The position numbers and the translations under genes are program-made. A model generated the notes under the pieces. It was not told the DNA's origin. It did not search any database and was given only the letters and a program-made list of their open reading frames with translations. From positions 1 to 16,576 of the forward strand of contig JAEWIV010000016.1 of NCBI GenBank assembly GCA_023386865.1: a DNA stretch of 16,576 nucleotides, read 5' to 3'. Positions 6,420 through 14,900 of this stretch are shown one piece after another. Every line of letters begins with the position of its first letter. The stretch's first letter is position 1. Origin of the DNA: Pseudomonadota bacterium. GTDB lineage: Bacteria; Pseudomonadota; Alphaproteobacteria; Reyranellales; Reyranellaceae.

Positions 6420-7580
6420 GATTTCGAGGTCGACGTGCGTTCCGGTCTGGCCGTCGGTCGTCACCAGCCGGCGGCAGCGGCGCTTGAGGTTCTTGATCAG
6501 CCCCTCGTCGGGCACGGGGTTCTTCGTGCCGTAGACCTTGTGCTTGGTCGACACCAGGGCCTGGGCCCGATCTTTTCGCCGGATCGGCAGGAGGGTGTCG
6601 AGCATATCGGTCGGCGTGCCGTTGTGGCTGCCGTGATGCGCCACTTTGAGGAAATCCACGGGGCTGCCGAGCTCGGCGGCGCACTTCTTCTTCATGATCT
6701 CCCAACTTTCCAGCTCGGCATCTCCCGGCAACAGCAGCCGCTTGCCCGCCGCCTCGATCAGGAAACAAAGCGACGTGTTGTTCTGCGCCCGGTCGATGAA
6801 GCGGGCGGCCGCAACGCCATCCTCGCGGATCAGGCGGCGCAACCGCTCGAAGTCGCTGCGCGACAGGCCGCCCCATTCGTTAGGCGCCGCACGCGCCGCG
6901 TCGGGGAACTGCCATGCCGGGTCCACGTCTCCGGCGACGTTGCCGGCGGCCGACAGGGCCGATGTGAGGGCCCGCTCCCGTGAGCTTGCCGTGTAGTAGA
7001 CGCTGACGTCCGGCTCGGGCGCCAGCACGCGGATGCGGATGTTCCTGAACGCCCTGCTCGCCGCCTCGCTCTTGCCCCGCGCGAGATAGGCCGGGCGCCG
7101 CGAGAGCCCGCGCAGATAATCGACGCGATCCCGATTGGCGATGTTGTTCTCCAGCAGGGACTGGAAGCCCGGATGCATGACGATGCCGTTGCGCTGTGCC
7201 GATTGCGCGAATCCCTGCAGCCCGTCGCGCAGCTTCTTCTGCAGCCGCGCCTTGGGGAACTTCTTGTAGTAGTCGGGATGGCTCGGCAGCCCCAGCCATA
7301 CCCGGTCGACGGCCATGCGGTCGAAGATCTCCCGTTGGCGATAGAATCCTTCGATGTGATCGAGATGCTCGTGCGTCGCGATCAGCAGGTCGAGATGGCC
7401 GTTGCAGCGCTTCTCGATGTTCTCGGCGATCGCCGGGAAGCGCGCCAGGCTCGACGCGTCGTTCGGCGCCCGGCCGAAATCGATCAGGATGTGCCGGGTC
7501 TGCGTGCCGTCCGGCACGCGCAGCAGGACGCAGTCGCCGAAACCGACGACATAGCCGCGGATCTCGATGGCGCGGGTCAC
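6417..7580 (-). CDS. ComEC-like metallo-beta-lactamase-fold hydrolase
   Basis: A 387-residue soluble protein. HEHLDH (70-75) is the H-x-H-x-D-H di-metal site of the MBL fold; GDAE (286-289) supplies the bridging Asp and AHHGSHNG (314-321) a further His. NNTSLCFLIE (267-276) followed by the GDAE strand is the arrangement seen in the MBL domain of the competence protein ComEC/Rec2, but there are no membrane segments and no signal peptide. Its likely chemistry is phosphodiester hydrolysis or a related reaction on nucleic acid or nucleotide, by family analogy only. A basic insertion of about 190 residues (77-265) separates the first metal motif from the rest. The start is the GTG at 7580, with GGAGG 6 nt upstream. 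It overlaps the stop of the upstream peptidase gene as GTGA, so the two are translationally coupled. Apparent upstream extensions of this frame are shadows of the peptidase gene. Confidence 0.85.
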   Translation of the reverse strand: MTRAIEIRGYVVGFGDCVLLRVPDGTQTRHILIDFGRAPNDASSLARFPAIAENIEKRCNGHLDLLIATHEHLDHIEGFYRQREIFDRMAVDRVWLGLPSHPDYYKKFPKARLQKKLRDGLQGFAQSAQRNGIVMHPGFQSLLENNIANRDRVDYLRGLSRRPAYLARGKSEAASRAFRNIRIRVLAPEPDVSVYYTASSRERALTSALSAAGNVAGDVDPAWQFPDAARAAPNEWGGLSRSDFERLRRLIREDGVAAARFIDRAQNNTSLCFLIEAAGKRLLLPGDAELESWEIMKKKCAAELGSPVDFLKVAHHGSHNGTPTDMLDTLLPIRRKDRAQALVSTKHKVYGTKNPVPDEGLIKNLKRRCRRLVTTDGQTGTHVDLEI

Positions 7581-9283
7581 GCGTGCCCTCCATGGTGCGG
7601 CGTCGAGTGCCGCATGGCGGCGTTGCGGACGAGGCGAAGGCGATTCTCGTCGATCGTGGCGCGGATGCGGAAATCGTCGGCCCGCGGCGCCCCGATCCCG
7701 CGCAGCCCGTCGGCCACGCCGATGCTGCCTTCCCTCACCAGGTACGCGATGTAGTCCTGCAGCTCCCGTCGCCGCTTCTTGTCCGGCAGGACCAGCGACA
7801 TGTGCAGGAAGTTGCCGCTGCTGTCGAACACCAGCGTGCCGCCGCACAGCAACGGAAAGAACGTCCCGTCGAGCGAGCCGTACCGGCGGCCGGCGAGCTT
7901 CACGTCCTCGCTCCAGGTGAATTCGACGATGCGTTCCTTGGGCGCCCAGTATCCGTTCGCGGCCTGCTTGTTGGTGCGATAGACCGACGGCACGGCAAGG
8001 TTGGCGTCGCCCGGAATGCCGAACAGGTCCCGGTGCTGGTCGAGGAATCGATAGGCATCGACCGGGGTCGCCGTGATCTCGTCGATCGGCCGGGCATCGC
8101 GCAATGCCCGAACGATGTCGCTGCGCCGCTTCGGGTCTTCCTTCGGCGGCACCAGCCCACGCTTCCTGAAGATCCGCTGCAGCTCGGTCCGGATGCCGAG
8201 CGTGTCGATCGGATAGGAAACCTCGTCGGCCCGCAACAGCGCCCTGGCAAACTCGTTGTAGCGCAGATCGACGGGAGGACAGTAGTCGATCGCCCGCAAC
8301 ATGACATTGGCGGTCTGGTCGGCCGCGTTGATCAGCGCCTTCATGGACTGTTGCCACTTCTTGCCTGCCGTCCGCTTCTTCTTGGCGGCGTCGTCTTCCT
8401 TGACGATCCTCTTGAGGTTGCGCTGGTACAGGTATTGCAGAAGGCTGTAGTACACGCCGGTCAGAATCTCCGACCAGTCGTGCTCCTGGTAGGTGCCGCG
8501 CAAGTCGCTCATCTTGCGCGAGTTCCAGGCGCCACGCAGGTAGTCCTTCGCCGCCACGCCGTGATGGGCGGCGCCGAACTCGCTGGCGATGGCGGAAACG
8601 ACGTTCTTCGCCGCCAGCCTCTGCGGCGCCCCCTTGGTCACCAGCAAGGCGATCTCCCGCCGCCGCAGGCTCGCCGTCATGGCGATGGCATCGCCGAAAT
8701 ATTCGTGGAATCCCGCCGTCTCGGCCGAGGAAACATCGTTGTAGCCAGGCTTCAGGCCGTCGAGGATCGCGTGGCCGAGCTCGTGGGCGATGATGTCGTG
8801 CGACAGGCACGTGTATACCGGTTTGCCGTCGAGACCCTCGAAGTAGAAGAAGTGCAGCGCGCCCGTCTCGCGATCGTAGAAGGCATTCGCCTCGTAACCG
8901 GCATGCGGCAGCACCAGCAGCCGGCCGAATCCGGAGGCCCAGGGGATCGGGCGCCCGAGAGCACGATGGTTCTCCAGACGATTCAGGATCTCCTCGATGA
9001 TCGCCCAGACGTTGACCTGATGGAAGGTGAAGCTGTCGAGAAGCTTCTCGTCGGACCGGCCGTCGATGCCGCGAAATCCCTTCTTGCTGCTCAGCATCCG
9101 TGCCGGCGCAAAGCGGGTATCGAGGTCGGCGTTGTAGTCGACCACGGCGACGCGCGAGCTGGTCGGCCCATGGCCCAGCGTCGCGCATGTCAGGTTTGCC
9201 TTGACCGGCCACAGCCCGTCCCTGCGCGCAACCAATGGATCCTTCGGAAGGATCCGCACCGAAACGTTCAGCGGCTTTGCCAC
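7577..9283 (-). CDS. Gluzincin (HExxH...E) zinc metallopeptidase, thermolysin-like
   Basis: A 568-residue protein with a zinc site HELGH (167-171) and a third ligand in ETAGFHEYFGD (188-198, Glu194, with Asp198 after it), the spacing of the thermolysin clan. EHDWSEILTGVYYSLL (267-282) resembles the downstream His region of that clan. ANAFYD (132-137) and HDIIAHELGHAILDGL (162-177) are also typical. There is no signal peptide or propeptide, so it probably acts in the cytoplasm, unlike secreted thermolysins. A Lys-rich stretch (291-309) leads to YCPPVDLRYNEFARALLRAD (334-353), then about 215 residues I cannot assign. The start is the GTG at 9283, with a strong GGAGGGGG upstream; an ATG at 9328 has no such site. 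It is the first gene of a pair with the MBL hydrolase. Hand-counted GC at 8341-8460 is about 57 percent, lower than single sampled lines of neighbouring genes (65-75 percent), which hints at transfer. Confidence 0.85.
   Translation of the reverse strand: MAKPLNVSVRILPKDPLVARRDGLWPVKANLTCATLGHGPTSSRVAVVDYNADLDTRFAPARMLSSKKGFRGIDGRSDEKLLDSFTFHQVNVWAIIEEILNRLENHRALGRPIPWASGFGRLLVLPHAGYEANAFYDRETGALHFFYFEGLDGKPVYTCLSHDIIAHELGHAILDGLKPGYNDVSSAETAGFHEYFGDAIAMTASLRRREIALLVTKGAPQRLAAKNVVSAIASEFGAAHHGVAAKDYLRGAWNSRKMSDLRGTYQEHDWSEILTGVYYSLLQYLYQRNLKRIVKEDDAAKKKRTAGKKWQQSMKALINAADQTANVMLRAIDYCPPVDLRYNEFARALLRADEVSYPIDTLGIRTELQRIFRKRGLVPPKEDPKRRSDIVRALRDARPIDEITATPVDAYRFLDQHRDLFGIPGDANLAVPSVYRTNKQAANGYWAPKERIVEFTWSEDVKLAGRRYGSLDGTFFPLLCGGTLVFDSSGNFLHMSLVLPDKKRRRELQDYIAYLVREGSIGVADGLRGIGAPRADDFRIRATIDENRLRLVRNAAMRHSTPHHGGHA
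9237..9255. repeat. 19-bp interrupted palindrome at the 5' end of the peptidase gene
   Basis: GGATCCTTC and GAAGGATCC are perfect 9-bp arms around a single central base. The site lies inside the peptidase coding sequence, codons 10-16, starting 28 bp after the start codon. It could be an operator or, in the RNA, an 8-bp hairpin with a 3-nt loop near the start. Confidence 0.5.
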
Positions 9284-9289
9284 GCGCCC

Positions 9290-9316
9290 CCTCCCTGCAG
9301 ATCGGATGCAGGGAGG
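9290..9316. promoter_or_regulatory. Inverted repeat that embeds the peptidase ribosome binding site
   Basis: CCTCCCTGCA (9290-9299) and TGCAGGGAGG (9307-9316) form a perfect 10-bp stem with a 7-nt loop in the divergent region. On the minus strand the 3' arm is the GGAGG ribosome binding site of the peptidase gene (start 9283), so a hairpin in the messenger would hide it. The same symmetry would also suit a DNA-binding dimer controlling both divergent genes. Confidence 0.55.
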
Positions 9317-9392
9317 AAAGGCTAACATCTGTCGGTTGTATCGACCAGATGGCCGGGGCTACATATCTGGACCACCTTCGACCGAGGCCGAG

Positions 9393-10328
9393 ATGCTGCC
9401 CAGTTCCCTCACACCGAGCCTCGAATCAGCAGCGGATGCTGCGATCAACAACGTCCTTCGCACCGGCGCAGTCGCCGTGAACCAGAAGGTCCCGACGGGC
9501 GAGGTCGGCTTCGTCGCCGCTTTCGTCCTGGGCGCGGTACCGGACATCGCCCGGGCCTGGCGGTCGATCCTCAATCCTCACGGCTACTCCATCCGGATGA
9601 CCGGCGTATTTTGTCACCAGACGCCGAGGGCGAGCTTCACCGACACGTCGGGCGCCCCACGAACCTGCGAACTCGCCGACCTCCTGGTGGTGGCCGACGA
9701 CCTGACGTCCGGGTCGGCGACGACGCGCTGGGCCGTGCTCGTCCAGGCCAAGATGGCGAACGCGAACGGCGGCCAGACGCTTAGCCAGCAGGGCGACCTG
9801 ACACAGCTCGACCTTCTGTCGAACTGGCCGGCGTTCAGCCTGCCCTCCGGTTTTGCCCCCGGACCGCGCGACTTCGCCACCTGCAGGCACGCCGGGTCGG
9901 CGATCGAATGCGGGCGCTACGGCCTGATCGACGGACAACCCAATCCGCTGTGGCACCAGCAGGCTCCGGCCCAGTCGATGCCCGCCGGCGGAGATCAGCT
10001 TGGGACCTTCATCGCCCGGATGCTCGAAGGCCGATCCGGCTATGGGCGGGAAGCCACGGGAACGGCGGATGATTGGTCGCGGACGGTCGACGAGTTGCTG
10101 AAGGTCACGGCCGGGTTGGCCTTCACCTATGCCGCGGGGCTGAAGGGCTCCCATCCGCGCGGCAACAGCGCGGTGGCGCTCGTGTCGGCGCCCGACAGCC
10201 CGACCTTCGGTCCAGCCCAGTGGCGTTCCGGACCGCCTCCTACCGGCGATGGGTCCGAACGACCCGTCGATGGTCCCAGCGAAGGCATCAACCTGGTCCA
10301 TATCGGCCTGACGCGACCGCTCGACTGA
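9393..10328 (+). CDS. Hypothetical protein with PD-(D/E)XK (D...QxK) nuclease-like signature
   Basis: A 311-residue soluble protein. CELADLLVVADD (92-103) followed by RWAVLVQAK (112-120) has the layout of the restriction-endonuclease-like core: an Asp (D96) at the start of a hydrophobic strand, then Q118-x-K120 at the end of the next, the QxK variant found for example in Mrr-type enzymes. Glu37 in GEVGF may complete the site. QGDLTQLDLLSNWPAF (133-148) is a further conserved-looking stretch. The C-terminal part (about 200-311) has no motif I know. The start is the ATG at 9393, with GAGG 5 nt from it; the frame extends upstream to 9201, but that part overlaps the start of the divergent peptidase gene. 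It is transcribed away from the peptidase-MBL pair across a shared 109-bp region and convergent with the HpaB gene. Nuclease function is inferred from motif only. Confidence 0.7.
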   Translation: MLPSSLTPSLESAADAAINNVLRTGAVAVNQKVPTGEVGFVAAFVLGAVPDIARAWRSILNPHGYSIRMTGVFCHQTPRASFTDTSGAPRTCELADLLVVADDLTSGSATTRWAVLVQAKMANANGGQTLSQQGDLTQLDLLSNWPAFSLPSGFAPGPRDFATCRHAGSAIECGRYGLIDGQPNPLWHQQAPAQSMPAGGDQLGTFIARMLEGRSGYGREATGTADDWSRTVDELLKVTAGLAFTYAAGLKGSHPRGNSAVALVSAPDSPTFGPAQWRSGPPPTGDGSERPVDGPSEGINLVHIGLTRPLD

Positions 10329-10353
10329 GCCGGTCGAAGCGCCGGGACGCCTG

Positions 10354-11811
10354 TCATGACTGGAGCAGCTCCTGCACCAGGCCCTCGCATTCCCTGGTGA
10401 TCCCGCTTCTGAACCATCGCTGTGCGTTGATCTCGGGATCGCCGGAATAGAGCCGCTCGTAGAGCCCGGCCCGCGAGCCGAACTCGCTGCCGGTCATGTC
10501 CCAGGCGAGCTTCATCAGCTCGAGCCGACGCTTGGCGTCGATGCCCGGGCCGACCAGCCACTTGTCCATCAGCGGGCCGATCTCGGGATTGGCATAGTCG
10601 GCGCCGCTCATGGCGAGCACGCCCGATCCGGCGGCGATGCGCAGCACGTCGGCCGCCTTCGTGTTGGCATGGGGAAAGAAGAAGTTGATGGCGGCGCCGC
10701 CGCAGACGCCGGTCACCTTGGGTTCGGTGAGGCCGTCGCCTTCGATCCTGGTCTCGCCGCGGGCAAAAGCTTCGGCGCGCCGCAGCCCCTCCTCGACCGC
10801 ACCGGCGCGGATGCCCTCGGCGACGCTGACCAGGGCAATCAGCTCGCCGATGGCCGCCTGGAAGCGCGGCAGCTTGTCCCGGCCGTTGGCGCGCGCGATC
10901 GCCGTCGCCATGCCGGCGAGGAAGCGCAGCTTCATGGTCGAACGTATGGTCGCCTGGATCGGCGTGTAGCCGGGTCGCGACGACAGCATGCCGTTGTAGG
11001 CTTCCAGGTCGCCGTCGATGATCATGCGCTCGTGCGGCACCAGCACGCGGTCGAACATCAGGATCGCGTCGCCCTCGTCGAAGCGGCTGCTGAGCGGCCG
11101 GTCGAACGCGCTCTGCCCGCGATGGAAGCTCTCGCGGCAGAGGATCGACAGGCCCGGCGCGTTCATGGGCACCACGAAGGCCAGCACGAACTTCTCCTCG
11201 CCGGGCTTTCGCGGATAGTAGGGGCCGACGTAGCACTCGTTGGCGACCGGCGCCAAGGTCGAGAGCATGCGGCAGCCGCTCACCACCACGCCTTCGGTCG
11301 TTCGCTCCACGACCTGCACCGCCTGCGAGGGCGCATCGAGCGTCGAGCGGTCGGACTGCGGATCGATCAGCGCATGGGTGACCTGGCAGTCGTTCTCGCG
11401 GCAGAGCTCGACCATGCCCTGGGCACGCGCCGCCGCCTCGTTCTTGCCAAGCGCCCGCAACGCCACCGCCTGGTCGACCAGGAAGGCCGACATGAAGTCG
11501 GTCAGCCGCCCCATCAGGCCGAAGGTCCGCCTGGCGCGCAGGTGGAAGCAGCCGGCGAGGGCCGAAAACTCCTCGCGCGTGCGCGCCTCGAGATAGGTCG
11601 TGCTCACCGCCTCGCCGGTCGTCGGCGACTCGCAGGCCAGCAGGCGATGCAACGCAGGATCGTGCTGGTCGTCGTGCAGCCCGGCAATCGTGCCGATGAC
11701 CCCCTGCAACGGCGCATAGTCGGTGACGTCGGTCACGACTTTGCCGTCGATGAACAGCCTGCGGCCGTCGCGCAGGGAGTCGATGTATTGCTTGCCGGTC
11801 TTGATGGCCAT
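10354..11811 (-). CDS. hpaB: 4-hydroxyphenylacetate 3-monooxygenase (HpaB-like), oxygenase component
   Basis: A 485-residue member of the two-component, FADH2-dependent HpaB family (usual length about 480-520). These enzymes hydroxylate phenols such as 4-hydroxyphenylacetate ortho to the existing hydroxyl, using reduced flavin from a separate reductase. Visible landmarks are the N-terminal TGKQYIDSLRDGR (5-17), the GRLTDFMSAF helix (101-110), THALIDPQSDR (145-155) with the likely catalytic-site His146, and GYTPIQATIRSTMKLRFLAG (281-300). The C-terminal helices include LAWDMTGSEFGSRAGLYERL (455-474). The start at 11811 is supported by GAGG 6 nt upstream, although the frame is open further. No flavin reductase (HpaC) gene is nearby, so it must use one encoded elsewhere. 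The true substrate may differ, since close homologues act on other phenols. It lies 118 bp downstream of the Lhr gene. Confidence 0.88.
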   Translation of the reverse strand: MAIKTGKQYIDSLRDGRRLFIDGKVVTDVTDYAPLQGVIGTIAGLHDDQHDPALHRLLACESPTTGEAVSTTYLEARTREEFSALAGCFHLRARRTFGLMGRLTDFMSAFLVDQAVALRALGKNEAAARAQGMVELCRENDCQVTHALIDPQSDRSTLDAPSQAVQVVERTTEGVVVSGCRMLSTLAPVANECYVGPYYPRKPGEEKFVLAFVVPMNAPGLSILCRESFHRGQSAFDRPLSSRFDEGDAILMFDRVLVPHERMIIDGDLEAYNGMLSSRPGYTPIQATIRSTMKLRFLAGMATAIARANGRDKLPRFQAAIGELIALVSVAEGIRAGAVEEGLRRAEAFARGETRIEGDGLTEPKVTGVCGGAAINFFFPHANTKAADVLRIAAGSGVLAMSGADYANPEIGPLMDKWLVGPGIDAKRRLELMKLAWDMTGSEFGSRAGLYERLYSGDPEINAQRWFRSGITRECEGLVQELLQS

Positions 11812-11929
11812 GGCGTCCTCTCTCCGCCCGCATGCTTGGCCATCGCCGCTGCGGCTTCCATGGCGAAATCCGGAAAGTCCGCATCGCGAACATGCCGCGC
11901 CGCGCCGCCGGCGGGCAGCGCAGGCCTGA

Positions 11930-14900
11930 CTACGATTCCGACGCCGCGGCGTCTTGCGCAGCGGCCGGCTCCGCGACGACGGACGAGCCGTGTCCCGTGC
12001 CACGCACCAGCACCTTGCGTGCGAACCATTCCGTCGCGACATCGAGCGGCTCGACGAAGCGGATCTCGCCGCCCGACAGGGTCGCGGCCGGCACGCCGTC
12101 ACGATAGAGCAGCCGGTTGCCGGCGAGTGCGGCGAGCCGCGGCCCCGGCGTCAGGATCCCGGCGAGGTTCAACGGATCGGCGCCGGACACGGCAGTCCAT
12201 TCGCCCGAGGCCGGCCGACGGCGCGCCTCGCGCAAGCTGCCGATGGCCTCGGGCAAGGCGAACTGTTCACCTGTGAAGCCCGCCACGAAGCGCCCGCCGC
12301 GGATCTCACCGCTGCCTTCGAGCCGGCGATAGACGCGCAGCAGCTCGCGCCACGGCGGCAGCCACGAAGCCTCGCGCTCGAGCACGCGCCAGAACACCAC
12401 GCCGTAGCGCCGCAGCAGCGCGCGGGCGACATGCTCGACCGCCGCGGCATCGACCGTGCGGTCGGCCGGAGCCGGCGCACGCACCAGCGACCAGCGGCCG
12501 GAATCCTCCATCGCGGCGGCGGCGGCGCGGCGCCGGCGCGTGCCACCCGGCTTGCGCTCGGAGAACGGCACCAAGAGGGCGCGCAGGCCGGCGAAGCTGT
12601 CGGAGGTGACGAGACCCAACGCCACCAGCTCCGCCAGGGCCTCCTCGAGCTGTGAGCGCAGAAGGCCGCAATGCTGCAGCAGCTCGTCGAAGAAAGACGC
12701 GCCGTTGGCGGCCATGTAGTCGACGACGGCCTGCGCCTGAGCACTGGGCCGTACCGGCTCGGCCGACGCCATCGACCGCCATGGTCCTGCGTTGCGGCGC
12801 GGCAACAGCGTCACCGGCGTGGTGCGCACCGTCGTCGGTCGGCCGGTTGCAGCGCGCGCTCCCAGCCGCAGCCAGGTGGCGTGACCCGCCAGGCAGCGCG
12901 CGTCGAGCCACGACGGGCGATAGTCCTTCAGCCGCGCCGGCAGGATGTCGCTTTCCCACGCCGCGGCCGGCGCGCCGAAGCCTTCGAGCTGGCCGACGAC
13001 GGCGTCGAGCGAGGCCGCGCCCTCGACCTGGCTGTCAGGCGCGACACGCTGCCAGCGGAACAGGAAGCGCAGGAAGTCGCGGGCCGATACGGGCTCGATC
13101 TCCGCCCGCAGGCGCTTGATCGTGTAGCGATGGATCCTCGCCAGCAGGCGCCGCTCGCACCATTCGTCGGCCGGTGCGCCCGGCGTGAAGCGCCCGCGCA
13201 AGGCGAAGCCCTCGGCCTCGAGCGTGGCCAGCGTCGCGGCGATCGCCTCGGGCGGCAGGCCGAGCGGTGCGGCGAGCGCGGCCTGGCGCGCCGGTCCCAG
13301 GCCTTCAAGCCGGCCGCGCAGGATCTCGACCAGCGCATCCTCGCGCGACCACTGCTTATCGTAGCCAGCAGGGGCGGCGATGTCGGGCACCGGCGCGAGC
13401 GCCGGCCACAGGGCACGGAAGTGCGGCAGCCGCTCGGCGGCGATCCAGAGCCTGACGCCCGAGGCATCGATCCGTGCCGCGCGTCGGGCGCCCGCAAGCT
13501 CGTCGAGCCAGGCATGCCAGCCGACGCCGTGCTGCACTTCGTCGTCGGTGAGGAAGCCCAGCCACACCAGGCCATCGTGCAGCTCGTCGGCGTTCGCCGC
13601 GTCCGGCCACGCTTCCGCCCTCACCCGCTCGATCGCCTCGGCGTCGAGGCGACCCAGGTCGGACGCCTGCTCGGGCGCCAGCCAGCGCCGTGCCATGACC
13701 GCCTGGGTCCGTCGCTCCTCGAGCGGCGCGTCGTCGAGATAAGCATAGGGCCGCGCCGTCAGCACCTCGAGCGCCAGCGGCGAAGGCTGCGTCAGGTCGC
13801 GCGTCACCACGCGGATTGCGCCCGATTCGATTCCCTTCAAGAGACGTTCCAGGCCGTCGGCATCCATGGCCTCGCCGAGGCAGTCGCCGAGCGCCTGGCG
13901 CACCAGCGGATGGTCGGGTATCTCGCGCTCGCCGACCAGATTCTCGGCGCAGGCGATCTGGTCGGGAAAGACCGAGCCGATCAGGTCCTCGGCGGCCATG
14001 CGGGCAAGCTGAGGCGGCACCTTGCGGCCGCCGCGGAAGCGCGGCAGGGCGAGCGAAACGCCGCTCACCCAGCGCCAGCGCGTGGTGAACATCGGCGAAT
14101 CGAGCACCGCCTGGATGAGCACGTCGCGCGCCGAGGCCGAGTGCAGGTAGCGCGGCACGTCGTCGAGCACGAAGCTGTGGGCCTCGGTGAGCGAGATGAC
14201 GATATTGTCCTCGGTGGCGGCCGCCTGGATCTCGAAGTTGAACTTGCCGCAGAAGCGCTTGCGCAATGCCAAACCCCAGGCGCGGTTGAGGCGGCTGCCG
14301 TAGGGCGAATGCAAGACGAGCTGCGCGCCGCCCGCCTCGTCGAAAAAGCGTTCGAGGACGATGGTGTCGCGCGTCGGCAGGCAGCCCAGGGCGGCGTAGC
14401 CGGCGCGCAGATAGTCGGCGAGCTGTTCCGCGGCGGCGCGCTCGAGGCCGAGGTCTCCGGTCAACCATTGCAGAACGCCGACGCCCGTCGGGTCCGCCGT
14501 CAGGCGGGCCGCGACCTCGGCGCGCAGACGCGATACCGAGATCGAGAGCTCGTCGCTGCGGCCCGGCGCCTCGCCCAGCCAGAACGGTATGCTGGGCGCC
14601 TGGCCATGCGCATCCTCGACGCGCACCACGCCGCGCTCGACGCGCTGGATGCGGTAGCTGCGGTTGCCGAGCTGGAAGACGTCGCCTGCCAGGCTCTCGA
14701 CCGCGAAATCCTCGTTCACCGAGCCGATGACGTTGTTCTCCGGCTCGAGCAGCACCTGGTAGTCGGCGTTGTCGGGTATCGTGCCGCCCGCCGTCAGCGC
14801 CGTCAGCCGCGCGCCACGCCGGCCGCGCAGCTCGCGATTGACGGCGTCGTGGTGGATCAGCGCACCGCGCCGGCCGCGGCGGGTGTGGAAGCCCTCGGCC

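Noticed and set aside
5018..6487. Plus-strand 489-codon frame overlapping the binding-protein gene
   Set aside because: It is Arg/Gly-rich and has no domain; the alternative frame has a signal peptide and the binding-protein signature.
6417..9212. A 931-codon minus-strand frame that could be read as one large MBL fusion protein
   Set aside because: Everything upstream of 7580 is a shadow of the peptidase gene. A GTG with a well-placed GGAGG at 7580 starts the real MBL protein, which overlaps the peptidase stop.
11733..12029. Minus-strand 98-codon frame spanning the Lhr-HpaB gap
   Set aside because: It overlaps both flanking genes in another frame and has no independent start signal; the 118-bp gap shows no gene.
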